The position numbers and the translations under genes are program-made. The notes below the pieces were generated by a model. It was not told the origin of the DNA, did no database searches, and saw only the letters and a program-made list of their open reading frames with translations. DNA of 64,000 bases from the NCBI RefSeq assembly GCF_008312895.1, contig NZ_VSSP01000005.1:186001-250000 (forward strand). Reading direction: 5' to 3'. This document shows positions 11,564 through 20,542 of the stretch, piece by piece (the stretch's first letter is position 1; each line of letters opens with the position of its first letter). The stretch comes from Luteimonas suaedae. GTDB taxonomy: Bacteria > Pseudomonadota > Gammaproteobacteria > Xanthomonadales > Xanthomonadaceae.

Positions 11564-11656
11564 CCGGCGCGACCGCGTGCGGCAGGCGCCCGCAGGCGCC
11601 TCCGGACCGCGACAAGACCGACTCCCTTCCCACGATTTATCGAGGATGGTTCCCCG

Positions 11657-13246
11657 ATGAAAGCACCGCTACCTGCTGTTGCCCTCGTTCTGGTCACCGC
11701 CGCCGCCACCGCGGCCGCGGTGCTTCCGACGACCGAACCGATTGCCGCGCCCGCCACCGTCGCCGCGGCGGGCCAGGAGGTGGCACCCCAGGCCGTGCGC
11801 GCGCCGGCGCAGCCGTTGGTGACCGGCCTTCCGGACTTCACCCGCCTAGTCGAACAGGTCGGACCGGCCGTGGTCAATGTCGAGGCGACCATCGGCGCGC
11901 CGACCGCGCAGCGCAGCCAGTCTCGCGGCGGCCAGATGCCCGAGGACGAGATGATCCCGGAGATCTTCCGCCGCTTCTTCGGGCCGGGATTCCCATTCCC
12001 GGGTGGCCCGGGCGGTCCGCAGGGGCCGCAAGGACCGAGCGGCCCGCGTGGCACCTCGATGGGCACCGGATTCCTGATCTCCGGCGACGGCTACGTTCTG
12101 ACCAACCACCACGTCGTCGATAACGCCGACGAGGTGAAGGTGCGCCTGCACGACCGGCGCGAGTTCACCGCCGAGGTCGTCGGCAGCGACGTGCAGTCCG
12201 ACGTCGCCGTGCTGAAGATCGACGCCAGCGGCCTGCCGACGCTGCGCGCCGGCGATTCGCGCCAGGTGAAGCCGGGGCAGTGGGCAGTGGCGATCGGCTC
12301 GCCGTTCGGGCTCGACCAGTCGGTCACCGCCGGCATCGTCAGCGCCGTCGGCCGTTCCAACCCCTATGCCAACCAGCAGTACGTGCCGTTCATCCAGACC
12401 GACGTCGCCATCAACCGCGGCAATTCCGGTGGCCCGCTGCTCAACACCCGCGGCGAGGTGATCGGCATCAACTCGCAAATCTTCAGCAACTCCGGCGGCT
12501 ACATGGGCGTGAGCTTCGCCATCCCGATCGACATGGCGATGAACGTGGCCGACCAGCTCAAGACCTCGGGCCGGGTACAGCGCGGCCAGATCGGCGTGCA
12601 GTTCCAGGCGCAGAGCATCACCCGGGAACAGGCGAACGGATTCGGCCTGCCCGATACCCTGGGCGCGTTGGTCAACGTGGTCGTGCCCGGCAGCCCGGCC
12701 GAGAAGGCCGGCATCGAAGTCGGCGATGTCATTCGCGAGGTCGATGGCATCACCATCACCCAGCCCAGCGACCTGCCGCCGATCGTCGGCAACAAGGCGC
12801 CCGGTACACGGGTGAAGGTCACCGTGTTCCGGGAAGGCCGGAACCGCGGGTTCACCGTCACCCTGGCGGAACTCGATGAAAGCCTGTTGGCGGGTGGTCC
12901 CGTTCGCGGTGCGCCCGGTGGCACGCCGCGGCCGACGGACTCGACTTCGTCCAATCCGCTCGGCCTCGTCGCCCAGGACCTGACCGCCGCCCAGCGCCGC
13001 CAGCTCGGCCTGGAGGAGGACGAGGGCGTACGCATCGTCGGCGTCGAAGGCTTGGCGGCGCGGCAGGCCGGGATCCAGCCCGGCGACGTGGTGCTGCGGG
13101 TCGGCCGCACGCCGGTCGGCAGCGCATCGGCGCTGGACCGCCAACTGCGCGACGTGAAGCCCGGGCAGACGGTGATGCTGCTGGTCAGCCGCAACGGCGG
13201 CAGCCAGTTCATCGCGGTCACCCCGCGCGGGGACGACGAGGAGTAG
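11657..13246 (+). CDS. DegP/MucD-family periplasmic serine protease (Do)
   Basis: Degrades or refolds damaged envelope proteins; in the MucD arrangement it also dampens sigma-E activation. 529 residues with an N-terminal signal-like hydrophobic segment. Trypsin-like domain with catalytic triad His152 (TNHHVV), Asp182 (SDVAVLKI) and Ser257 (GNSGGP), then two PDZ domains (about 300-400 and 430-525, each with a PGSPAEKAG or [14 protein letters not shown] pocket). The loop before the protease core, about residues 112-132, is a glycine/proline run with repeated G-P-x triplets ([13 protein letters not shown]), like a short collagen stretch. 93 bp separate it from rseA. Confidence 0.93.
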   Translation: MKAPLPAVALVLVTAAATAAAVLPTTEPIAAPATVAAAGQEVAPQAVRAPAQPLVTGLPDFTRLVEQVGPAVVNVEATIGAPTAQRSQSRGGQMPEDEMIPEIFRRFFGPGFPFPGGPGGPQGPQGPSGPRGTSMGTGFLISGDGYVLTNHHVVDNADEVKVRLHDRREFTAEVVGSDVQSDVAVLKIDASGLPTLRAGDSRQVKPGQWAVAIGSPFGLDQSVTAGIVSAVGRSNPYANQQYVPFIQTDVAINRGNSGGPLLNTRGEVIGINSQIFSNSGGYMGVSFAIPIDMAMNVADQLKTSGRVQRGQIGVQFQAQSITREQANGFGLPDTLGALVNVVVPGSPAEKAGIEVGDVIREVDGITITQPSDLPPIVGNKAPGTRVKVTVFREGRNRGFTVTLAELDESLLAGGPVRGAPGGTPRPTDSTSSNPLGLVAQDLTAAQRRQLGLEEDEGVRIVGVEGLAARQAGIQPGDVVLRVGRTPVGSASALDRQLRDVKPGQTVMLLVSRNGGSQFIAVTPRGDDEE

Positions 13247-13282
13247 GCGCGCCGGCACCGGGTGTCGGAACCGGCCTATCGT

Positions 13283-13426
13283 CGTAGGAGCGCGCCATGC
13301 GCGCGATGCCGCGGGCATCGCGCCGCCCGCAAATTCCGCTGACCGGCGCGCCTGCCGGTCCCGAATCGCGGCATCCACCGGATCCTGTCGGCACCCGCGG
13401 CATCGCGCGCATGGCGCGCTCCTACG
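13283..13426. repeat. REPIN copy 3 (core type B, reverse)
   Basis: 144 bp, beginning 36 bases after the protease stop. The core is the reverse complement of that in copies 2, 6, 8 and 9 (CCGCGCGCC... replaced by GGATCC and GGCATCCACCGG order), showing that insertion can occur in both orientations. Confidence 0.9.
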
Positions 13427-13637
13427 GAGCGGTCCGGCTGCGACCGTGCGTGCAGCGACCGGCGACGGACGCCGCGATCATCGTTCTCCTTCGCAACGCG
13501 CGGCGGCGCGTTCATTAGCCGTCGCCGCCGATCAGGCTGCCTGGCGCGGTCTGCTTGGCGCAAGACGGCCGGGTGCGCTGTGCGATAATGCCGCGTTTTT
13601 CACGCTGCACGGCCGCAGGGACGGCCCGCCTGACCCC

Positions 13638-15449
13638 ATGAGCGCCGATCCGATGCGGAACATCCGCAACTTCTCCATCATCGCCCACGTCGACCACGGC
13701 AAGTCGACCCTGGCCGACCGCATCATCCAACTGTGCGGCGGCCTGACCGAGCGCGAGATGGAAGCGCAGGTGCTCGACAACAATCCGATCGAGCGCGAGC
13801 GCGGCATCACCATCAAGGCGCAGTCGGTGTCGCTGCCGTATACGGCGAAGGACGGACAGGTCTACCGGCTCAACTTCATCGACACGCCCGGCCACGTCGA
13901 CTTCAGCTACGAGGTCAGCCGCTCGCTGGCGGCCTGTGAGGGCGCGCTGCTGGTGGTCGACGCCGCCCAGGGCGTGGAGGCGCAATCGGTGGCGAATTGC
14001 TACACCGCGGTCGAGCAGGGCCTGGAAGTGGTGCCGGTGCTCAACAAGATCGACCTGCCGACCGCCGACGTCGACAAGGTGAAGGCCGAGATCGAGGCGG
14101 TGATCGGCATCGACGCCACCGATGCGATCGCGGTCAGCGCCAAGACCGGGCTCAACGTCCTGGATGTGCTCGAGGCCATCGTCACCCGCATCCCGGCGCC
14201 GGTGCCGCGCGACACCGACAAGCTGCAGGCGCTGATCATCGATTCCTGGTTCGACAACTACCTGGGCGTGGTCTCGCTGGTGCGGGTGATGCAGGGTGAG
14301 ATCCGGCCCGGCAGCAAGATCCTGGTGATGTCGACCGGGCGCTCGCACCAGGTCGACGGCGTCGGCGTGTTCACGCCCAAGCGCAAGGCGCTCGACGCGC
14401 TGCGCGCCGGCGAGGTCGGCTGGATCAACGCCAGCATCAAGGACGTGCACGGCGCGCCGGTCGGCGACACGCTTACCCTCGCCGCCGACCCGGCGTCGAA
14501 GCCGCTGCCCGGCTTCCAGGAAATGCAGCCGCGCGTGTTCGCCGGCCTGTTCCCGGTCGACGCCGAGGACTATCCGGACCTGCGCGAGGCGCTGGACAAG
14601 CTGCGCCTCAACGACGCCGCGCTGCGCTTCGAGCCGGAGAGCTCCGAAGCGATGGGCTTCGGTTTCCGCTGCGGGTTCCTGGGCATGCTGCACATGGAGA
14701 TCGTGCAGGAGCGGCTGGAGCGCGAGTACGACCTCAACCTGATCAGCACCGCGCCGACCGTGGTCTACGAGGTGCTGAAGACCGACGGCAGCGTGATCCC
14801 GCTGGAGAACCCGGCCAGCCTGCCGCCGGTCAACCAGGTGGAGGAGGTGCGCGAGCCGATCATCCGCGCCAACATCCTCACCCCGCCCGACTACGTCGGC
14901 AACGTGATCACCCTGTGCGAGGAGAAGCGCGGCCGCCAGATCGGCATCCAGTATCTCGGCAGCCAGGTGCAGATCAGCTATGAGCTGCCGATGGCGGAAG
15001 TGGTGCTGGATTTCTTCGACAGGCTGAAATCGGTCTCGCGCGGCTATGCCTCGCTCGACTACCACTTCCTGCGCTTCGAGGCCGGCCCGTTCGTGCGCGT
15101 GGACACGCTGATCAACGGCGACAAGGTCGATGCGCTGTCGATCATCGTGCACCGCAGCCACGCCGATCGCCGCGGCCGCGAGCTGACCGACAAGATGAAG
15201 GAACTGATCCCGCGGCAGCAATTCGACGTCGCCATCCAGGCCGCGGTCGGCTCGCAGATCATCGCCCGCAGCACGGTCAAGGCACTGCGCAAGAACGTGC
15301 TGGCCAAGTGCTATGGTGGCGACATTTCGCGCAAGAAAAAGCTGTTGGAAAAGCAGAAAGAAGGCAAGAAGCGGATGAAGCAGGTCGGACGGGTCGAGAT
15401 TCCGCAAGAAGCCTTCCTGGCGGTATTGAGTAGCAGCCGTGATTCGTGA
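13638..15449 (+). CDS. lepA: Elongation factor 4 (LepA)
   Basis: Ribosome-associated GTPase that acts on stalled or initiating ribosomes. 603 residues. G1 HVDHGKST (17-24), switch [11 protein letters not shown]4 NKID, EF-G-like domains III and V and the LepA-specific C-terminal domain ending ...[31 protein letters not shown] is the conserved N terminus; the ATG at 13638 adds MSADP, and 13653 is the alternative start. The last three residues (Arg-Asp-Ser) and the TGA come from the 7-bp repeat that begins here, so the C-terminal tail differs from the usual one. Upstream of signal peptidase lepB, the conserved order. Confidence 0.96.
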   Translation: MSADPMRNIRNFSIIAHVDHGKSTLADRIIQLCGGLTEREMEAQVLDNNPIERERGITIKAQSVSLPYTAKDGQVYRLNFIDTPGHVDFSYEVSRSLAACEGALLVVDAAQGVEAQSVANCYTAVEQGLEVVPVLNKIDLPTADVDKVKAEIEAVIGIDATDAIAVSAKTGLNVLDVLEAIVTRIPAPVPRDTDKLQALIIDSWFDNYLGVVSLVRVMQGEIRPGSKILVMSTGRSHQVDGVGVFTPKRKALDALRAGEVGWINASIKDVHGAPVGDTLTLAADPASKPLPGFQEMQPRVFAGLFPVDAEDYPDLREALDKLRLNDAALRFEPESSEAMGFGFRCGFLGMLHMEIVQERLEREYDLNLISTAPTVVYEVLKTDGSVIPLENPASLPPVNQVEEVREPIIRANILTPPDYVGNVITLCEEKRGRQIGIQYLGSQVQISYELPMAEVVLDFFDRLKSVSRGYASLDYHFLRFEAGPFVRVDTLINGDKVDALSIIVHRSHADRRGRELTDKMKELIPRQQFDVAIQAAVGSQIIARSTVKALRKNVLAKCYGGDISRKKKLLEKQKEGKKRMKQVGRVEIPQEAFLAVLSSSRDS

Positions 15450-15570
15450 TCGAGAGGCGGTGATTCGTGATTCGTGATTGGTGATTCGCAAAAGCGGACA
15501 GCGCACAGGCGTTTGCTTTTATCGAATCACCAATCACCAATCACGAATTACCATCTCAATCACCAATCCC
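15437..15570. repeat. Heptad (GATTCGT/GATTGGT) inverted repeat between lepA and lepB
   Basis: The left part is tandem 7-bp units of the type GTGATTC/GTGATTG; the right part is the complementary AATCACC/AATCACG series (about 15524-15566). The arms GATTGGTGATTCG and CGAATCACCAATC can pair to form a long hairpin around a short spacer with TTGCTTTTAT. A second copy follows era at 18588. Because each 7-bp unit holds TGA and 7 is not a multiple of 3, any reading frame entering it stops soon; lepA stops inside it. Confidence 0.85.
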
Positions 15571-15588
15571 GGCTCCGAAGGAACACAC

Positions 15589-16383
15589 ATGAAATGGTTT
15601 GAAATCGCCCTGGTGGTCCTGACCCTGGCCACCGGCATCATCTGGCTGCTCGACCGGCTGTTCTTCGCCAAACGCCGCGCCGAGCGCGCCGGATTGCTGG
15701 AGGAGAAGGAGCCAGTGGTGGTCGACTACGCCAAGGCCTTCTTCCCGGTGCTGGCGGTGGTGTTGATCCTGCGCAGCTTCGTGGCCGAGCCGTTCCGGAT
15801 CCCGTCCAGTTCGATGATGCCGACCCTGCTGATCGGCGATTTCATCCTGGTCAACAAGTTCGCCTACGGCCTGCGCCTGCCGATCAGCAACCGCAAGTTC
15901 ATCGACCTCGGCGAGCCCGAGCGCGGCGACGTGGTGGTGTTCCGGCCGCCCCACCAGCCGGACCAGGACTGGATCAAGCGCGTGGTCGGCCTGCCCGGGG
16001 ACGTGGTCGAGTACCGCGACAACACCGTCTACGTGAACGGCGAGGCCTTCGGCTATCGCCCGGTCGGCGACGGCCGCTACGTCGGCGAAGGCCGCGGCCG
16101 CGAGATGACCGGCGCCGAACTGCTGGCCGAGCGCATGCCGGGCCGGGAGCACCAGGTGCTGGAGATCACCCACCTGCCGTTCGATCCGGGCCAGGGCGAA
16201 TGGACGGTGCCCGAAGGCGAGTATTTCGTGATGGGCGACAATCGCGATAGGAGCGACGACAGCCGGTTCTGGGGGTCGCTGCCGGAGAGCCAGCTGCGTG
16301 GCAGGGCCTTCCTGGTCTGGATGCATTGGGACGGCAGCGCCGGCGGGGTCGATTTCGGCCGGATCGGCAACGGAATCCAGTAG
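15589..16383 (+). CDS. lepB: Signal peptidase I
   Basis: Inner-membrane serine protease that removes signal peptides from exported proteins. 264 residues. Two N-terminal membrane helices (about 3-21 and 50-64), catalytic Ser75 in IPSSSMMPTL and general-base Lys130 in DWIKRVVGLPGD, then box E GDNRDRSDDSRFWG. The ATG at 15589 has CGAAGGAA just upstream and the repeat lies directly before it. Followed closely by DUF4845 and rnc. Confidence 0.96.
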   Translation: MKWFEIALVVLTLATGIIWLLDRLFFAKRRAERAGLLEEKEPVVVDYAKAFFPVLAVVLILRSFVAEPFRIPSSSMMPTLLIGDFILVNKFAYGLRLPISNRKFIDLGEPERGDVVVFRPPHQPDQDWIKRVVGLPGDVVEYRDNTVYVNGEAFGYRPVGDGRYVGEGRGREMTGAELLAERMPGREHQVLEITHLPFDPGQGEWTVPEGEYFVMGDNRDRSDDSRFWGSLPESQLRGRAFLVWMHWDGSAGGVDFGRIGNGIQ

Positions 16384-16422
16384 TATCCGTATCCAATGCG
16401 CATTCCTCGGGGGAGAAAGGCA

Positions 16423-16806
16423 ATGAAACGCAAGCAGAAGGGGTTGACCCTGCTGGGCTTCGTGATCGTGCTGGCGGTGGTTGGGTTTTTCGCCTATATC
16501 GCGATGAAACTGTTCCCGATGTATTCCGAGTACTACAGCGTGCGCGCGGCGCTGAAGGGGTTGTCGCAGGAGGCGGGCATCGCCAACCAGGATCCGGCAC
16601 GGATCCAGGACCTGTTCTTCCGCCGCCTGTACATCAACTACTCGGAAAACGTGAAGAAAGAGCACGTCAAGCTTAAGCGCGTCGACAACGGCTGGCAGAT
16701 GGACGTGCAGTACGAGGTGCGCAGGCCGATGGTCGCCAACCTCGACGTGGTCGGCAAGTTCCAGACAACGCAAATGCTCACGCGTGGCGCCGGCGAAGCC
16801 AACTGA
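16423..16806 (+). CDS. DUF4845 membrane-anchored protein
   Basis: 127 residues, conserved between lepB and rnc in Xanthomonadales and pseudomonads, function unknown. The N terminus [14 protein letters not shown] resembles a type IV prepilin leader (short basic segment, glycine, hydrophobic helix), but there is no glutamate at +5, so it is better read as a single membrane anchor. The rest is a small extracytoplasmic domain with [15 protein letters not shown] and [18 protein letters not shown]. Start at 16423 is favoured over 16396 by GGGGGAGAAAGG just upstream. Its 3' end overlaps rnc by 23 bases. Confidence 0.85.
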   Translation: MKRKQKGLTLLGFVIVLAVVGFFAYIAMKLFPMYSEYYSVRAALKGLSQEAGIANQDPARIQDLFFRRLYINYSENVKKEHVKLKRVDNGWQMDVQYEVRRPMVANLDVVGKFQTTQMLTRGAGEAN

Positions 16807-17458
16807 GCCCTTCGGCCATCGCTTCACCGACCAGGGCCTGCTCGCGCAGGCCCTGACGCATCGCAGCGCCGGGGCGCCGCACAACGAGCGCCTGGAATTT
16901 CTCGGCGACGCGCTGCTCGACCTGATCGTCGCCGAGGCCCTGTACGCACGCTGGCCGCGCGCGGACGAGGGTGCACTGACCCGCGCCCGCGCCGAGCTGG
17001 TCCGCGAATCGACGCTCGCACGGCTGGCGCGCGAGCTCGATCTGGGGCCGAAGCTGATGCTCGGCCCGGGCGAGATGAAGTCCGGCGGTCACCGCCGCGA
17101 TTCGATCCTCTCCGATGCACTGGAAGCGGTGATCGCCGCGATCTATCTCGACGCCGGCTATGACGCCTGTCGCGCCGCGGTGCTGTCCTGGTTGGCGGCC
17201 GAGCTGGACGGGCTCGAGATCGCCAAGGTCGGCAAGGACGCCAAGACTCGCCTGCAGGAGTGGCTGCAGGCGAAGCAGCGGCCGCTGCCGGCCTACGAGC
17301 TGCTGACCGAGTCCGGCGACGACCATGCCAAGACCTTCCACGTGCGCTGCAGCGTGTCCGAGCCGGAGGTGTCCGCCGAGGGCGAGGGCAACTCCCGCCG
17401 CGCCGCCGAGCAGTTGGCCGCGGAAGCCGTGCTGGCGGCATTGGCCCGCCTGGACTGA
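16784..17458 (+). CDS. rnc: Ribonuclease III
   Basis: Double-strand-specific endoribonuclease for rRNA and mRNA processing. 224 residues: catalytic domain with signature [12 protein letters not shown] (35-46) and the metal-binding glutamate E114 in DALEAVIAA, then a C-terminal double-stranded RNA-binding domain (from about 150, [11 protein letters not shown] ... [21 protein letters not shown]). Starts with GTG inside the DUF4845 gene, suggesting coupled translation. Confidence 0.95.
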   Translation: MAPAKPTEPFGHRFTDQGLLAQALTHRSAGAPHNERLEFLGDALLDLIVAEALYARWPRADEGALTRARAELVRESTLARLARELDLGPKLMLGPGEMKSGGHRRDSILSDALEAVIAAIYLDAGYDACRAAVLSWLAAELDGLEIAKVGKDAKTRLQEWLQAKQRPLPAYELLTESGDDHAKTFHVRCSVSEPEVSAEGEGNSRRAAEQLAAEAVLAALARLD

Positions 17459-17497
17459 TTTTTCCGGGCCCACGCCCGCCCGTTGGGTCCGGCTCTC

Positions 17498-17642
17498 CGT
17501 AGGAGCGCGCCATGCGCGCGATACCGCGGGCAGTTCGCCGCCACGGGATCCCTGGCGCCGACGTGCTTTCCGGCTCGCGCAGGAGCCGTAGATGGCCGAC
17601 GCGGAAACACCCGCGGCATCGCGCGCATGGCGCGCTCCTACG
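17498..17642. repeat. REPIN copy 4 (core type A)
   Basis: 145 bp between rnc and era, 39 bases after the rnc stop. Core closely matches copy 1 (CCACGGGATCCCTGG, GTGCTTTCCGG, CAGGAGCCGTAGATGG). Ends intact on both sides. Confidence 0.9.
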
Positions 17643-17675
17643 AAAAGCGGGCGAATGGCAACGTAGAATGCCGGC

Positions 17676-18590
17676 ATGACATCCCCCTCCAGCTATCGCG
17701 CCGGCCACGTTGCCGTCATCGGCCGTCCCAACGTCGGCAAGTCGACCCTGGTCAACGCGCTGGTCGGCGCCAAGGTCAGCATCGTCTCCAACCGCCCGCA
17801 GACCACGCGCCACCGCCTGCTCGGCATCGCCACCTTCCCGCAGGGGCAGCTGGTGCTGGTCGACACGCCCGGCCTGCACCGCGACCAGGGCAAGGCCAGC
17901 GCCTCGGCCATGCACCGCTGGATGAACCGCGCCGCCCGCGGCGCGCTCGAGGGCGTGGATGCCGTGCTGCTGGTGGTCCAGGCCGGGCGCTGGGACGAGG
18001 AGGACGGCGCCGCCTACGAGGTGCTGCGCGGGGCCGGCGTGCCGGTGGTGCTGGTGGTCAACCAGGTCGACCGCCTGCGTGACAAGGCGGCGCTGCTGCC
18101 CTACCTGGCCGAGGTGTCGCGGGAGCGCGAGTTCACCAGCGTGCATCCGGTCTCGGCGCTCAAGCGCATCGGCCTGGAGGCGCTGGTCGATTCGGTCCTG
18201 CCGCTGTTGCCGCAGCAGGACGCGCTGTACGGCGAGGACGAGATCACCGACCGCAGCCAGCGCTTCCTCGCCGCCGAGCTGCTGCGCGAGCAACTGATGC
18301 GCCTGCTCGGCGCCGAGTTGCCGTACGCGACCACGGTGGAGATCGAGCGCTTCGAGGAGGACGGCGCGATGTACCGCATCGGCGCGGTGATCTGGGTCGA
18401 GCGCGAGGGCCAGAAGGCGATCGTGATCGGCAAGGGCGGCACCCGCCTGCGCGAGATCGGCACCAAGGCGCGGCAACAGATGGAGCGCCTGTTCGACCAC
18501 AAGGTCTTCCTCGAGACCTGGGTGCGCGTGCGCGAGGGCTGGTCGGACGACGAGGCGGCGTTGCGGGCGTTTGGATATGAAGAGCCGTGA
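17676..18590 (+). CDS. era: GTPase Era
   Basis: Essential GTPase that binds 16S rRNA near its 3' end and helps mature the 30S subunit. 304 residues: G1 GRPNVGKS (16-23), G2 TTRHR, G3 DTPGLHR, then C-terminal KH domain with [13 protein letters not shown] (about 249-262). The G4 motif reads NQVD at 129-132 instead of NKxD; the codon is CAG. The lysine normally packs on the guanine ring, so this is unusual. The TGA stop is the first TGA of the heptad repeat that follows. The gene keeps its conserved place between rnc and recO. Confidence 0.94.
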   Translation: MTSPSSYRAGHVAVIGRPNVGKSTLVNALVGAKVSIVSNRPQTTRHRLLGIATFPQGQLVLVDTPGLHRDQGKASASAMHRWMNRAARGALEGVDAVLLVVQAGRWDEEDGAAYEVLRGAGVPVVLVVNQVDRLRDKAALLPYLAEVSREREFTSVHPVSALKRIGLEALVDSVLPLLPQQDALYGEDEITDRSQRFLAAELLREQLMRLLGAELPYATTVEIERFEEDGAMYRIGAVIWVEREGQKAIVIGKGGTRLREIGTKARQQMERLFDHKVFLETWVRVREGWSDDEAALRAFGYEEP

Positions 18591-18778
18591 TTCGGGATTC
18601 GTGATTGGTGATTCGCAAGGGCGGGGCGTGGGTGGGTCGCCATGACCGCCAGAGCGCGGCTTCGATACGAATCCGGTGGGATGCAACCTGATCCGGCAAA
18701 GTCACAGGCCCCGCTTTTAGCTTTTGCGAATCACCAATCACCAATCACGAATCACCAATCACCAATCACCAATCACCG
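18588..18778. repeat. Heptad inverted repeat between era and recO
   Basis: Left arm from the era stop (TGATTCGGGATTCGTGATTG...) to about 18617; right arm about 18721-18778, at least eight tandem 7-bp units of the AATCACC/AATCACG type. The arms are complementary, enclosing about 100 bases with no gene. Same family as 15437-15570. Confidence 0.85.
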
Positions 18779-18783
18779 CTCCC

Positions 18784-19518
18784 ATGCGCTACACCCAAGA
18801 ACCCGCCTACGTCCTGCATGCGCGCCGCTGGCGTGAGACCAGTCTGCTGGTGGAGGTGCTGAGCCAGGAGCATGGTCGGCTGGGGCTGGTTGCGCGCGGG
18901 GTGCAGGGGCCGAAGCGGCAGGCGCTGCGCGCGGCGCTGCAGCCGCTGCAGCACATCCGCCTGGACGCGACCCAGCGCGGCGAGCTGGCCTGGCTGTCCG
19001 CGGCCGAGGCCGTCGACCAGGCGCCGCGACTGGCCGGCGATGCCGGGATGGCGGGCTTCTACATCAACGAACTGCTGATGCGACTGGCGCCGCGGCAGGA
19101 TCCGCGCCCGGAGCTGTATGCGCTGTACGGCCAGGTGCGCACGCAGCTGCGGGAGCAGGCGCCCCTGGCGTGGACACTGCGGCGGTTCGAGCGCGACCTG
19201 CTGGAGGCGCTGGGCGTCGGCTTCGCCCTCGATGTCGACGGCGACGGCGTGCCGATCGATCCGGCCGCGCGCTACCTGCTCGACGCCGAGCACGGCCCGC
19301 GCCGATTGCTGGGCGAGCGCGACGGCGGCGAACGCGGCCGCACCGCGACCGGCCGCGCGCTGCTGGCGCTCGCCGCGGACACGATGCCCGGGCCGGACGA
19401 CCTGGCCGGGCTGCGCCGCAGCCTGCGCACCGTGCTGGCGCATCATCTCGGGCCGCGCGGGCTGAAGTCGTGGGAATTGATGGCGGAACTGGGGCGGATC
19501 GGCAGCGGCGACGGCTGA
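18784..19518 (+). CDS. recO: DNA repair protein RecO
   Basis: Recombination mediator that with RecR loads RecA on SSB-coated gaps. 244 residues; N-terminal OB fold with [31 protein letters not shown] and QPLQHIRL, then the helical domain with [11 protein letters not shown]. The usual C-terminal zinc cysteines of some RecO proteins are absent, as in many gammaproteobacteria. ATG lies six bases beyond the repeat, so the repeat forms nearly the whole 5' leader. Confidence 0.93.
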   Translation: MRYTQEPAYVLHARRWRETSLLVEVLSQEHGRLGLVARGVQGPKRQALRAALQPLQHIRLDATQRGELAWLSAAEAVDQAPRLAGDAGMAGFYINELLMRLAPRQDPRPELYALYGQVRTQLREQAPLAWTLRRFERDLLEALGVGFALDVDGDGVPIDPAARYLLDAEHGPRRLLGERDGGERGRTATGRALLALAADTMPGPDDLAGLRRSLRTVLAHHLGPRGLKSWELMAELGRIGSGDG

Positions 19519-19600
19519 TCGCAACCCCGGGGCGGAGGCATGCCGACCTCGGCCACCGTCTCGAGTGCAGTCGGATCGAATGACGCTTGTGCTTGAGCAT

Positions 19601-19712
19601 CGTCATTCCGGCGAGGCGGGAAGCGCTTCACGACATCCGAAGGACTGATCATCCCTGGACGTCAGGCCATCGCAATCGCCGTCCTTGGGTTCCCGCCTCC
19701 GCGGGAACGACG
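19601..19712. repeat. Intergenic inverted repeat, family 2
   Basis: Outer arms CGTCATTCCGGCGAGGCGGG and CCCGCCTCCGCGGGAACGACG are inverted. The inner segment CCGAAGGACTGATCATCC with GCTTCACG before it and TGG-CGTCAG after it is nearly identical to the element at 26760. Lies in the 235-bp convergent gap between recO and the receiver-HPt gene. Confidence 0.75.
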
Positions 19713-19753
19713 AGCACGGCGTCGGGCTCGCCTGTTGCGGGCGGGGTCAGCGC

Positions 19754-20509
19754 TCATCCGCCGCCGCCGTCGTCTGCAGCGGCTGCCGCTTCCAGGGTCT
19801 TCGCCACCGCAGACAGGAAACGCTGCAAGGCCGTGTCGCCGGCGGGATCACCTTGTAGCGCCGCCACTGCCGCCTGTAGCCGCGCGGCGCCGACGAATCC
19901 GCAACTGGCGCGCAGCTTGTGCAGGGCCGCACGCACTGCCGCCAGGTCGCCGTCGGCGGCCGCGGCGACCACGGTGTCGCGCGCATCGGGCAGTTCCGCC
20001 AGGAACAACTGGCGCAGGGCGGCGACGTTGGTCGCGCTGCCGCCCAGCGCGGCCGCGGCGGCGGTGTCGTCCCATACGGCTGCGGTGTCGGCGGGTTCCG
20101 CGCCGCCGGTATCCTGGCGGGGATCGCCGGACGTTGCCTCCGCGACCGGTCCCTTGAGCGCGTCACGGATCGCCGCCTGCCAGGCCGCCGTCGTCAGCGG
20201 CTTCGTCACCACCGCCAGGAAGCCTTCGGCCAGCAGGCGCGCGCGTTCGGCCGTCTCGTGCGCTGCGGTGTGCGCGATCGCCGGGGTCTGCAGTCCCTGC
20301 GCACGCAGCCAGGCGAGCAGTCCGCCGCCGCTGCCGTCGGGCAGGTTGACGTCGAACAGCCACAGCGCATGCGCGCCGGACAGTGCCAGCGCGCGGGCCT
20401 CGGCGACGGTGGCGGCCGGTTCGACCTCGGCCGGCAGCGCCTCCGCCGCCAGGCAGAGGAAATGGCGGCTGGCGGGTTCGTCCTCGAGCAGCAGCAGTTT
20501 CGGCTTCAT
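19754..20509 (-). CDS. Response-regulator receiver fused to an HPt domain
   Basis: 251 residues. Receiver domain 1-120 with acidic pocket E9-D10-E11, phosphoacceptor Asp53 (LFDVNLPDGSG) and Lys103 (VTKPL). After a Pro/Ala-rich linker, an HPt domain with the phosphorylatable His197 in LHKLRASCGFVGA. No DNA-binding or enzymatic output, so it is likely a phosphorelay intermediate that takes phosphate on Asp and shuttles through His. No histidine kinase is in the window. It is divergent from ydbH with only 33 bases between the starts, so their promoters must overlap each other or the genes. Confidence 0.85.
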   Translation of the reverse strand: MKPKLLLLEDEPASRHFLCLAAEALPAEVEPAATVAEARALALSGAHALWLFDVNLPDGSGGGLLAWLRAQGLQTPAIAHTAAHETAERARLLAEGFLAVVTKPLTTAAWQAAIRDALKGPVAEATSGDPRQDTGGAEPADTAAVWDDTAAAAALGGSATNVAALRQLFLAELPDARDTVVAAAADGDLAAVRAALHKLRASCGFVGAARLQAAVAALQGDPAGDTALQRFLSAVAKTLEAAAAADDGGGG

Positions 20510-20542
20510 GGCGCGCTTCCCCGGCATAGGTATGCTTCCGGC

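Noticed and set aside
13515..15506. Long open frame on the minus strand across lepA (about 660 codons)
   Set aside because: Opposite to a clear lepA gene; high GC makes long antisense open frames, and the translation shows no motif.
16423..16806. DUF4845 protein as a type IV pilin
   Set aside because: The KGLTLLGF start resembles a prepilin, but the +5 glutamate is absent and the family and location point to DUF4845.
18721..18778. CRISPR-like or minisatellite locus from the AATCACC repeats
   Set aside because: Units are 7 bp with no spacers; best explained as a heptad tandem repeat forming an inverted repeat.
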